Position numbers and translations under genes: made by a program. The notes beneath the pieces were generated by a model. It was not told the DNA's origin and did no database searches. It saw only the letters and a program-made list of their open reading frames with translations. Positions 28,629-37,826 of a stretch of 40,740 nt of DNA are shown piece by piece. The stretch's first letter is position 1; each line of letters starts with the position of its first letter. Source of the DNA: Nemertoderma westbladi (Eukaryota; Xenacoelomorpha; Nemertodermatida; Nemertodermatidae); assembly GCA_032718475.1 (NCBI GenBank), contig JAUCBJ010007792.1, forward strand, positions 1 to 40,740. The letters are read 5' to 3'.

Positions 28629-31429
28629 GTATTCATGGTGGTCATCAAGTTATTTATGTCCAGAAACATACTGAAGCAGAAGTATTCACTAATAGTGATA
28701 CCAAGCAAACATTATCGTACATTCAAGTGCAGAAGTTGCATAAGCAATTCGGTCATATTAGTTTTTCTCCTTTACAGAAACTTATAAAACAATCTGGCAT
28801 TGAATGTGATAATGATTATATTCGAAAGGCTATAGATAACTGTACTACCTGCAACCAAATTTCAAAACCTCCAGCAAAGCCAATTGTTTCCCTTCCCCTT
28901 GGCTCAGCATTTAACGACATATTGGCTGTAGATTTGTTTCAAATTCCTGATTCATGTCACTGGGCATTGCATGTTATTGACATGTTTAGCAGATATAGTA
29001 TCGCAAGTCCAGTCATTAACAAAACAGCTGTAGCTATTGAGGATACTTTGTTGGATATCTGGATTATGATTTTTGCCCAACCTAGAAAAATCTTATCAGA
29101 TAATGGGGATGAATTTGTAAATCAGGTCTTCTCTGAACTTTGTGAGAAACTTAATATTCAACACAATACTACTGTACCATATTGCCCATTTTCGAATGGT
29201 ATAGTAGAATGTCATAATGCAGTCATTAAATCAATATATGAGAAGATGAAGTTGGATGATCCAACATTAGGGGATAGTAAGTGGCTTCGACTTGTTTGTC
29301 TAGCAAAGAATTCTTGGCCCAACCATAATGGGTATTCTCCACATCACATTGTATTTGGTAAAGGACCCTACTTAAATAGCCTATTAACAGGTCGGTTATC
29401 TGCATTGGATCAGAGTTGTACTTCTGCTCATACAGTAGAGGATTACCTGGCTATATTGAATCGAGTTCGACAGGAATATGCAACAGTTGAGGCATCATCT
29501 AAAATACGTCGTGCATTAGCACACAATGTTCGTCAATCGGTTGTTTCTAGCTCTCCTGGTGATAAGGTGTACTATTATTCCAATAGAACACATCAGTGGA
29601 AAGGTCCTGGTTCTGTTGCTGCATTTGATGGAGTTGAGTATCTGATAAAACAAAGTGGTCAGTATCTACGTTGTCATAGGAATTTTGTTCGCCCTATTGC
29701 ATTAGTTCCACCAGCCACCAGTACTGATAGCGATACTAAGAAACTAACCAATATCCCTGCGGCTGAAGTACAACCTGCTGTTGATGATACTGATACTGGT
29801 AGTGAGTATAATGATACTCACACTGATGATCCACACCAAGAGTCACCAAATGATTCTTCTAATGATAATAGTAATCCAGTTTCTACTGGACCAATTACAA
29901 AGTCCTATCCTCTTCGTAATAGGATTAATGATGGTTCAATGCCTGATTATTTACATGAGGCCCAAATATCTTCAACGGATGCTAATTCTCTAGGGAATGA
30001 AATAGAACATAAAGTTGATTCCTATAGAGAAGCAAAGTTACAGGAAGTTCATCAGTGGCGTTTACATGATGTATTTGATGAAATTCCAATTGGTGATGCT
30101 ACAAATAATAATATTATATCCACTAAGTGGGTTCTAACATTGAAAGATGGCCCAAATGGACAATATTGTAAAGCTAGGTTGGTAGCACGTGGGTTTCAAG
30201 ATAGCGATGACCCAATATCATATTCTCCAACTTGTTCAAAACTGTCATTACGTATTTTATTCATAATAGCGGCTACTTATAAGTGGTGCCCTGAATATCT
30301 TGACGTGAAAACTGCATTCCTTCAGGGGAAACCTCTTAATCGTGATATTTATGTAGTCCCCCCAGATGATCATATTAATCCTGGTTACATATGGAAGCTG
30401 AGGAAGTGTGTTTATGGTCTGACAGATGCACCACGGTTGTGGTATGAAAAACTGTCAGAGGAGATTGTAAACCGTGGTGGTACGGTATGCCCTGGTGATG
30501 ATGGCTTGTTTATTTTTACAGCAGAGACCAATAGATCCTTAATAGGGCTAGTTACAATTCATGTTGATGATATTATTGCAGCTGGTAATGATCATTTTCT
30601 ATCTGTTTTGCATGATATTGGCAATACTTTAACAATTGGAAGGCAGATATCTCTGAATGAGGAGTGGATTAAGGTGTTAGGGATAGAGGTAAGATTTAAA
30701 GATGGAAGTGTTGAGCTACAACAATACAAATACATTGATGGAATTCATGAACTTCAAGTGGATATTGAGAAAAATGATAATACATCTTTCAGGAAGATAA
30801 TTGGGAAGATAACATGGGCTACTACATCAACTCGACCTGATGCTGCATTCTGGGTTGGGAGCCTGTCAACTCTAGCGCATGCACCAATTACAACAGCAGT
30901 TCAGAATGATGTCAATAAACTTGTTCGTTATCTGAAACATCAGCAAGTTTCAATTAATTTACAGTCCTTAAATGATCATGAAATTGCACTACTTGAAGTT
31001 TATTCTGATGCTTCATTTGATCTTCCTAGCTGGGGTGGTTTTGTTATCTACTGGGGAGGAAATATTGTTAGCTGGAAATCTGCAAAGTTACAGAGGGTTG
31101 CGAGAAGTGCTTTGGGGGCTGAAACGATACAGCTTGTAGATTCTTTAGATGCTGCTGTTCATATTGCAGAAATCATTAAATCTATCCTTGGGAAGAAACC
31201 AGTTGTAAAAGCAGTAATTGATAACAAATCACTATATGACTCTGTAGTTGGTCGAAAGGGAGCTCCAACAGAGAAGAGACTACGCATTGATTTCTCGTTA
31301 ATTCGCGACGGACTAATGAGGAAAGAGTGGGAATTACAGTTGGTTACTTCAGCTCATAACCTGGCTGATATTATGACGAAGAAGAGTATAAGGAAAGTTA
31401 CGAAGGATGATTTTATGGCTACATTATAA
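28547..31429 (+). CDS. Copia Pol: integrase, reverse transcriptase, RNase H
   Basis: 960 open codons. Integrase zinc finger: HKQFGH with CTTCNQ (residues ~64-101). Core: AVDLFQI (Asp ~128), SDNGDEF (Asp ~184), NGIVECHNA (Glu ~220). RT: KWVLTLKDGPNGQYCKARLVARGF, LDVKTAFLQG (motif A), VYGLTDAPRLWY (motif B) and IHVDDII (motif C ~672). RNase H: EVYSDASFD (Asp ~818), SALGAETIQL (Glu), VIDNKSLYDSV (Asp), NLADIMTKKS. All catalytic residues are visible. The first ~50 codons are the protease C-terminus, in phase with this frame and not with the previous one. The stop is at 31427-31429. Confidence 0.93.
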   Translation: MCYLSRLNSVLHIAENMLVINGESISLSIHGGHQVIYVQKHTEAEVFTNSDTKQTLSYIQVQKLHKQFGHISFSPLQKLIKQSGIECDNDYIRKAIDNCTTCNQISKPPAKPIVSLPLGSAFNDILAVDLFQIPDSCHWALHVIDMFSRYSIASPVINKTAVAIEDTLLDIWIMIFAQPRKILSDNGDEFVNQVFSELCEKLNIQHNTTVPYCPFSNGIVECHNAVIKSIYEKMKLDDPTLGDSKWLRLVCLAKNSWPNHNGYSPHHIVFGKGPYLNSLLTGRLSALDQSCTSAHTVEDYLAILNRVRQEYATVEASSKIRRALAHNVRQSVVSSSPGDKVYYYSNRTHQWKGPGSVAAFDGVEYLIKQSGQYLRCHRNFVRPIALVPPATSTDSDTKKLTNIPAAEVQPAVDDTDTGSEYNDTHTDDPHQESPNDSSNDNSNPVSTGPITKSYPLRNRINDGSMPDYLHEAQISSTDANSLGNEIEHKVDSYREAKLQEVHQWRLHDVFDEIPIGDATNNNIISTKWVLTLKDGPNGQYCKARLVARGFQDSDDPISYSPTCSKLSLRILFIIAATYKWCPEYLDVKTAFLQGKPLNRDIYVVPPDDHINPGYIWKLRKCVYGLTDAPRLWYEKLSEEIVNRGGTVCPGDDGLFIFTAETNRSLIGLVTIHVDDIIAAGNDHFLSVLHDIGNTLTIGRQISLNEEWIKVLGIEVRFKDGSVELQQYKYIDGIHELQVDIEKNDNTSFRKIIGKITWATTSTRPDAAFWVGSLSTLAHAPITTAVQNDVNKLVRYLKHQQVSINLQSLNDHEIALLEVYSDASFDLPSWGGFVIYWGGNIVSWKSAKLQRVARSALGAETIQLVDSLDAAVHIAEIIKSILGKKPVVKAVIDNKSLYDSVVGRKGAPTEKRLRIDFSLIRDGLMRKEWELQLVTSAHNLADIMTKKSIRKVTKDDFMATL

Positions 31430-31570
31430 CTGATTTAATTGCCATCTAAATTTTAATGGTGGGCTTGAGGATTATTGTTTGAACTGTAGGATGTTTTTTT
31501 GGATACGTTCTAACTAATTTGATTATCATAACCATACTATTGTTGAAAGGTTTTTATTACGACACTGGAC

Positions 31571-31585
31571 AGAAAAGGGGGGAAG
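31571..31585 (+). promoter_or_regulatory. Copia polypurine tract
   Basis: AGAAAAGGGGGGAAG ends one base before the 3' LTR at 31587, the expected place for plus-strand priming. Confidence 0.85.
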
Positions 31586-31586
31586 T

Positions 31587-31912
31587 TGTTAGACTCGGGT
31601 TTATACTTTACAGTATCTAGCTTGGCTAGGCCTGATTGGGTAAAGACTGAAAATAGGGATATCAGTTAATATATATGTTTCAGTGATCTTGTACGTAGTT
31701 GTGCAGTCGTGTGTTCTGCAGTAGGTATGATCTACTGTCAGACAGTTGATTCAGTATTGTAGGAATATAGGTACGGCAGTTGGGGCTGAACCCTTCGTCT
31801 GGTGTCTTTATAACTATAATAAACTGTAATCAAACTTAGCAATATAATATCTACCTATTGCACCTTTGTTGTTTATTTATCAATACGCCATTGCAACATT
31901 GGGAAACTAACA
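31587..31912 (+). repeat. Copia 3' LTR
   Basis: 326 bp, identical to the 5' LTR apart from about six substitutions, ending AAACTAACA. It is followed by the GGAAC duplication at 31913-31917. Confidence 0.96.
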
Positions 31913-32880
31913 GGAACTTCCCTCATCACAGAGGCCATCATATCTATGCAGCCTCTCCTGGTGGCCGAACACGAGTTGCACCTCCGTGAGGAGCTGAAAA
32001 AGCAGCGCAAGTCCCAGGACGCCCAATATAAACTCCAACAGGAGGCTGCTATCACAGACCTTCCCACCAGCCACAGAAGAACTGAGGATCATGGCATCAT
32101 CAACAAGACAGGGGGTTGGTATACAGCACAACTTTCCACCCTCGACCACACTGACCTGAATACAGATGAATTCCGAGATGGATTGGCACTCCTCTATAGA
32201 CTCACACCACCGGGTCTCCCAGTGAATTGCGAGGGATATGGGAACCCATTCACGCCCCTGAGCAGAAAGTCTGGTTGGCTGATAATAAAGCACCACAACG
32301 AGGTGCAGGAGGTGATTGGGAACCTCATTGCTGAGGTAGTCGGCGCATCCAGCATGGAACGGGAAGTGACCCACTCGCGGGGTCACCTGGATCAGGAAGG
32401 CCGAGAGGTAGGAGGAGTGTGGGCAGATCTGGTAGCTCGCAGGGTCTGGATGAACCACTGGGTCGCGTCGTTTGACATTGCGGTGATAAACCCTGACGCG
32501 ACTACATACTCCCAGACCAACTGTTTGACAGAGTCACTTCTAGAAGTCTGCTGCAGGCTCAAGAAGAACCACTACAGATCCCTCTGCGAGGAGTGGAGGA
32601 TGGAATTTACCCCCCTGGTAGGCACTACAGACAACACAGATTGCACTGAGACACAAATTGTATTCGTATCTCGCCGAGTCACTCGTGGCGAGGTGGTATG
32701 GCATACGTGAGAGGGGTCTCGGCTGCATGTTGGGAGGTATCCAGTGCGCAGTGGAGACTGCAGTTTGCGCTCCTCTGTTCCACCTCCCTCTGTCTGCGCG
32801 GTGGTCGTTGCCCCTGGCATAGCTTAGGGTTTGGTGATGGCGTGGGGCTCAGAGGATTCAATCTGGCCAGGGGCTACTAA
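31913..32880 (+). pseudogene. Retroelement RT (WYADD type), 3' half of interrupted copy
   Basis: The frame open at 31913 continues the codon phase of the 5' half at 26394. Visible: MQPLLVAEHELHLREELKKQ, a charged helix, then GWLIIKHHNEVQEVIGNLIAEV, GVWADLVARR, SFDIAVINPDATTYSQ and CRLKKNHYRSLCEEW. These correspond to the C-terminal domain found after the RT in this invertebrate family ('RHNEVRD', 'D..V.NP.A.TY', 'K...Y..R...'). That domain resembles a nuclease-like module, but I do not assert activity. The frame closes at 32710. The family's ending (WRLQFALLCSTSLCLRGGR) appears in another frame up to 32880, so a frame change lies near 32700. Confidence 0.65.
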
Positions 32881-33114
32881 CTATCTGCCACCACTTTTCT
32901 TAACAATTAGTAATAACTATAATGCAGTGCACTGCCACAAATATTCTCATTTTGTGCTTACTGGTTAATAATGTAACTGAAACCGGTAGGTTGGTTCACA
33001 TTATCACACACTGACTTACTGTAATGGTTGTGAAGCCCCTCTTCTCCATGGTCCAAAACCTCTTTTTGAGCCAATCGGGCTTTATTCAAAATTACATCAT
33101 TAGTGGTTACACTA
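32881..33114. other. Short spacer, no genes
   Basis: AT-rich sequence between the RT element and the TA-flanked DNA element; no structure noticed. Confidence 0.5.
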
Positions 33115-33346
33115 CAGTCCCAATCCCAATAAACATTAACTTGGTCGTTTTGGCGGCCAAAATGACCAAAATCACCAAAAAAATGTAGTGTATTCCTATG
33201 GGCTACTTGGTCGTTTTGGCGAAGCGATTTAACTCGAATCAGCTCAATCCAGACCGTCTGTCTCCTTGGCCATCCATTTGGTGGATCTGACTAAATGTCG
33301 GCTCGCTTTCATTTTTATTATTGACAGATTGTTAACTTACACGGCG

Positions 33347-33474
33347 CTGAGCCTTGCAGTACTGGAGTCCGCCCACTGAGGCATTGATAGAGTACACAGT
33401 CTTATAAAAGCTGAGCCTTGCAGTACTGGAGTCCGCCCACTGAGGCATTGATAGAGTACACAGTCTTATAAAAG
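33347..33474. repeat. Exact 64-bp tandem duplication
   Basis: 33347-33410 and 33411-33474 are identical (CTGAGCCTTGCAGTACTGG ... CAGTCTTATAAAAG). Each ends in TATAAAAG, a TATA-box-like word. Perfect identity implies a recent duplication or an assembly artefact. Confidence 0.95.
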
Positions 33475-33524
33475 GAGTTGAATGGGTTAATGGGTTAAAG
33501 GAGGAGTATGTATAATAATAATCT

Positions 33525-33679
33525 GAACGTCCCGAAATTAATTTATGGACGTTGGGAAATTAATTTATGGACGTCCCGAAATTAACTATATGGACGTCCC
33601 GAAATTAACTTATGGACGTCCCGAAATTAACTTATGGACGTCCCGAAATTAACTTATGGACGTCCCGAAATTAATCTAT
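33525..33679. repeat. 22-bp satellite, seven units
   Basis: The unit is GGACGTCCCGAAATTAACTTAT, with variants at a few positions (unit 2 has GTTGGG for GTCCCG; unit 3 has an extra base). GGACGTCC is itself palindromic. Just downstream (33714-33760) partial units occur in the opposite orientation (TTAATTTCGGGATG), giving a local inverted repeat. There are no spacers, so it is not a CRISPR array. Confidence 0.92.
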
Positions 33680-33835
33680 CAACCAATCAGAATCGTAATG
33701 AAATAACTAATTAATGGACGTCCATAAATTAATTTCGGGATGTTAATTTCGGAAATTAATTTCAATAATATTTTTTTTTATAATAAAAATTTTTTTAAAT
33801 ATTTTTTACAATGTATAATTCGCGGACACTGCGGG

Positions 33836-34242
33836 GTGACTACAAAAAAAAGACCCTATTATAACAACCTGCATAATCTTGTTACATGTGTTAACTTTCG
33901 TGAATTGTTTTGAATCCCCCGTCACGCCTCTGTAACTGTAACTTGCTCCTTTACTAACCTGCTCCTTTAAATAGCAATGGTACATAACGCTCATTGTGAC
34001 CTGTACAAAACAAAGAGGTAAAGTCGCGTTACGTCCCAAAGAGCGTTAGGTTCCAAAGAGCTTTAGGTCCCCCATTGCCAGAGAGAGTGAGGTCACATTG
34101 CCATTTAAAGGAGCAGGTTAGTAAAGAAGCAGGTTACAGAGGCGTGTTGGGGAACAAAAACAATATACGAAAGTTAACACATGTGTTTTGTATTTGTACA
34201 GGTCTTTATTATTTGGGTCGTTGGTCTTTGTTTTGTAGTCAC
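33836..34242. repeat. Foldback with ~150-165-bp arms
   Basis: Arm 1 (33836-34002) and the reverse complement of arm 2 (34091-34242) share GTGACTACAAAA-AAAGACC, ACATGTGTTAACTTTCGT, ACGCCTCTGTAAC, CTTTACTAACCTGCTCCTTTAAAT-GCAATG and TGTGACC. Small indels occur, the largest 14 nt. The spacer is about 88 bp. It is nested centrally in the TA-flanked element. Confidence 0.85.
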
Positions 34243-34720
34243 CCGACACTGCGGTGTTGCGTTGGGGCCACCAATCCACCCACCCACACTCAACTCCCAA
34301 CTTCCTGGACACTAGGATACTGAGTGAAAGCGTCTAAAACTACTACAGGAACTCCATGACAGACTATGGGCTAGCGACTAGGGACTGGCGCCCTTGAACA
34401 TGTAAACTGTAGTACCTACTGTACCACCTGTGGGACCAGCCCATTATATTAGTGAGGTCGGCATTTCTCTTTATCCTGCCGCTCTCTTTGTATTACAATA
34501 GCATACAGCTAACCAATGGCAATGGTCTACCCCCAGTCCGGTTTTCTATCTGCCAACATCCTGGGCTTTACTTACACTCAGCCTCTATTCACTTGCTGTG
34601 ATTGACAAGCCAACTTGCCTCAGAAGTTCCTTTCATGAATGCCGCAATTTATATTTGGCCATTTTGGTCGTTTTGGCCGCCAAAATGACCAAGTTAATGT
34701 TTATTGGGATTGGGACTGTA

Positions 34721-35270
34721 GGGTAGTAAACTAGGTTTGTTTTGTATCTTCCATGTACATTTATATACACAATTACACGGCTGTCGCAGTTTTTTAAGCG
34801 TCTCGCAATCCTGCTAGTGTTATCCTCCAAACGGGAGCTTGCCTACTCCCAGTGTGTTGAGTTGAGCTGCGTAGTTTCTCTCGTCTCCGGGCAGTCCTGA
34901 TGTGTCTGCGCGGGTCCCGTTCGACTCGGAGGCGGCCTATCCACGAGCATGGGGAGTCCTCGATCCAACTTGCGAATGCAGAGGCGAACTCCAGGGGGTA
35001 GACCCCTGCGGAGTTTTGGACGGCGGGTGACCTTGTACTCATTTTGTATATGTATTGCTATTGCTGTTGTTATTGATATTATTATTGTTTGTTAAAATTT
35101 ATATTATTTTCTTAATGTTTTTGAAATTATTGTTTCTGTTATTTCACGTTGCTTTTATAGGCAGTAAAAGTATTATATCGAATACACAACCAAATAACCT
35201 TTCAGTTTCAAATTGCACTTCAGACTTTTATACATAAAACAATTAGGTATGATACCAGTTACAGTATCAC
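34721..35270. other. Spacer with a GC-rich block
   Basis: 34800-35040 is clearly GC-richer than its surroundings, and its minus strand holds an 82-codon open frame (MSTRSPAVQNSAGVYPLEFA...) of coding-like composition. I recognise no family. 35043-35270 is low-complexity T-rich sequence. The GC block could be a fragment of another element. Confidence 0.35.
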
Positions 35271-36936
35271 TTAAACACATCGATAACAATTGAATTCTAT
35301 CGATGCTATATTGACATTAATAAAGTCACGGAATGATTCTGTGCAGGCTCTATGGAACCAACGAGCACAACTATCACACCCAACAGTGCGATCATAATCT
35401 GGAGGGACAAACGGTACCAAACACTGAGCACATTTGTTCTCGTCTATAATGCTCCCCTCAGGCTCACTATCTTCTCCCTCTGCGCTATCATCTCCCCCCT
35501 CATTCTCACAAGCTGGCTCAGTAAGCCCTCCATCTTCATAGGAAAGGAGACTTTCCAAAGTGTCAAGGAGACTACAGACCGATTCCGAATCACTCTCACT
35601 GCTAGACACAGGCGCAGCAACACTCCTTCCTGCCTCCACATTCAATCTTGTACGTTTCAACCACCTGGGTTGACTAGGAGCATTACCCCCTCTCAATTCT
35701 TGTAGCTGATCGATTAGAGCGCCATCTACAGCTGCTCCCGCTACAGCTGGTTCAGGACTGTCCTGGGGCAAACACTTCAAGACCTTATTCCTATCGAGTG
35801 GAAAGATTCCACATGCTCGAAACCCAGAATGAACATTGTTCTCTTTACACCCTTGCTGAATTAAACTATTTAACATCTTCGGGAATTCCTCCTTAGATAG
35901 TGTTTCACCTTTCCTGTCAGCAAATCTACCCATCTTCCAGTCATGGAGTAACTGGCGCCAGATACGCTTCATAGGGCCAAAGAAGGCCTTATCCAGTGGT
36001 TGAGTTAGGTGTGTTGAGTTGCAAGGCAGGCACACGAAATGAATATTGTGTCTCTTACATGCCCGAAGAACATCCTCGTTCAGATGTGATGATAGATTAT
36101 CACCTATCATCACCTTTATTGAACCAATCTCAAGTGATTTAAAATATGGAATAGCAATGGTATTGAACCAGTCAGCAAACACAAATTCATCGAACCAACC
36201 GGGCTTAGTTCGCCCATATCGTGTCCCAGGAGGCCCATCTTGAATCCAGGTATCATAGAGATGGGTAGACCTGTAAACTACATAAGGACTTAATATATGA
36301 CCATCAGCTGCACCTGAAAACATAACGGAAGTGGAGGATTTTAAGTGATCTTTTACAGCTTGTGGATACTTAGTTCCTCAACGAACAATAGATCGCCTTT
36401 TCCCCGGATCGTCTGTAAGATTCGTCTCATCATAATTTATGATGTTAGATGGTGGGATGTCTTTTAATTCGACTTCCAGATTGTCGAAATACTTATTGAT
36501 CACATTGCTATCGACCTCAGCTCGTTTTCTCTTTATATTCTGTGTCAATCTGTACGTCAACTTATTCCGCTTTATGAAACTTCTCATAAATTAATAGCCT
36601 GGAACATTATCGACCGAGGCGATTGAGGTAAGATTGTATTATGACTTGCGCATCAATTAGCGTTAGTGGGAATCCATATTCTGATACAGTGCAGAACCGT
36701 TCGGCCAATATCTGCTCTTCTTGATCCGAAAAGATGCGCGGATGACCAACTTCTCCAAGGTGGCGTTTCTTTATTCGATTTTTCAGAGTGGATCGAGGAA
36801 TATTGTAGTGCCTACTTGCGTCTCGTTGCGTCATTTCCTTGCCTGCTATTTTAGCCAAAGCCTCCTCCAGCTTCTCCTTTGTATATTGGCGGTATTGCCA
36901 TGCACCACACTTCCTTCTCTTTAAATTTGGAGCCAT
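35271..36936 (-). pseudogene. pogo-like DDE transposase with C-terminal PHD finger, broken
   Basis: The start is taken at ATG 36936 (MAPNLKRRKCGAWQYRQY), which opens a psq-type helix-turn-helix: EMTQRDASRHYNIPRSTLKNRI. The frame changes near 36600 and continues as FIKRNKLTYRLTQNIKRKRA, the second DNA-binding helix region. The catalytic domain shows NIINYDETNL (Asp 1), VMIGDNLSSH (Asp 2) and THLTQPLDKAFFGPMKRIW (Asp 3), the DDD/DDE_1 pattern of pogo/Tigger-type transposases. One TGA (36378-36380) interrupts it. The C-terminus has an acidic Ser/Glu-rich linker and then a PHD finger of C4HC3 form: KCAQC, GCDSC, WFHRAC, NCYRC, ending in CV at the stop. No terminal inverted repeats were found. Such a PHD would be expected to read histone tails, possibly steering target choice. 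Confidence 0.88.
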
Positions 36937-37572
36937 GATACAGTATGATATGATATGATAAAGTAGGGTGGTAGAGGTACTGGTAGACAGCAAGCAAGAA
37001 CAACAGGGCTGAAAGAACAACTTTGTAAACTGATAACTGAATAAAGGTTCTCTGTAAAGCCTGTATAGCAATTTGGGCCAAAGTTGGTATTTAATAGCAC
37101 ATTTTCAAAGGCAACTTTACCCACCCTCTAAAATTATAGGAGACAATCAGGGAATCTTAAATTTTAAAAATGGGAACAATATTTATTACCATTAGAACTC
37201 ATCTAGAATAAAAAATTGTCACTGCAATTGATGGTTATGTATCACTGCAGGGTATAGACCTTTCAACCCTACTTTTGCAACACACATTGCACCTTTTTTC
37301 AGGCCTGATTTCTCTACAATTCCCGGAATACCTGATGATGTGCTACATATGCATATGATTGGGCATATGCTAAACTTCATTTACTAATAAAAATACGGTT
37401 TAAAAAAATTAACTTCCAGTCTGAAAACAACGGAACTGCAAAAAAAAAAATTGGGCCAAAGTTGCCCTCATGGGCCAAAGTTGGCAGGGTCTAAGGTACT
37501 TATTATTTATTTATTTTTTTATTTGTACTTACCGTACTTACAGACTTATTTTTATCGCCTGGCTGGCGGGTC
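36937..37572. other. Non-coding; repeated GGGCCAAAGTTG word
   Basis: No gene. GGGCCAAAGTTG occurs at about 37075, 37453 and 37471, all in the same orientation. They may be sub-terminal repeats of the transposase-bearing element, but no inverted partner was found left of 35271. Confidence 0.45.
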
Positions 37573-37826
37573 CTACGAATTACCGCAAAAGACCGCAAAA
37601 GGCCAAAAAAGACCACAAAAGACCGCACAATACCGCAAAATACTGCAAAAGACCGCAAAATACTGCAAAAGACCGCAAAATACCACAAAAGACTGAAAAA
37701 GACCGCAAAAGAACAGAGAAGGCATGGGTATACTGCAAAGACGAATTACCGCAAAATACAGCAAAATACAGCAAAAGACCGCAAAAGACAGCAACAGACC
37801 ACAAAAGACCGCAAAAGGCCACAAGG
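37573..37826. repeat. 10-bp-period minisatellite (ACCGCAAAAG/T)
   Basis: About 25 near-contiguous copies of a decamer, ACCGCAAAAG or ACCGCAAAAT with variants (ACTGCAAAAG, ACAGCAAAAG). They are interrupted once by GAACAGAGAAGGCATGGG at about 37710. The words TACGAATTACCGCAAAA and GACGAATTACCGCAAAA begin two blocks (37571, 37739). A-tracts recur about every 10 bp, one helical turn. Confidence 0.92.

Larger units (their letters stand above)
26395..31912 (+). mobile_element. Ty1/copia LTR retrotransposon, 5.5 kb
   Basis: 326-bp LTRs with TGTTAG...CTAACA ends, a tRNA-Met-type PBS, gag with zinc knuckles, protease, integrase, RT, RNase H, a purine tract, then the 3' LTR. Integrase before RT is diagnostic of Ty1/copia. 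The LTRs differ at about 6 of 326 positions, so insertion is fairly recent. Lesions are a TAG at 27990 and a frame change near 28550; the rest of pol is open. The gag sequence (EPPEF...YEKWRKEVDILARLTDLGKKKRGL) resembles metazoan GalEa-type copia elements, a tentative placement. Confidence 0.95.
33115..34718. mobile_element. TA-flanked terminal-inverted-repeat DNA element (non-autonomous), 1.6 kb
   Basis: Both ends read inward CAGTCCCAATCCCAATAAAC and continue TTAACTTGGTC-TTTTGGCGGCCAAAA-GACCAAAAT, about 60 bp with few mismatches. TA precedes the left CAG (33113-33114) and follows the right CTG (34719-34720). CAG ends with a TA duplication point to the Tc1/mariner/pogo group. There is no transposase frame, so it is non-autonomous. 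Each terminal repeat contains a 29-nt imperfect palindrome centred on GGCGGCC. Inside lie a 64-bp exact duplication, a 22-bp satellite and a long foldback. Confidence 0.8.

Noticed and set aside
31907-32458. 183-codon minus-strand ORF across the copia/RT element junction
   Set aside because: It spans the 3' LTR end and target duplication, so it cannot be an ancestral gene; a shadow of the plus-strand RT frame.
33525-33679. Regular short repeats resembling a CRISPR array
   Set aside because: Units are contiguous with no unique spacers, in eukaryotic transposon DNA; a satellite.
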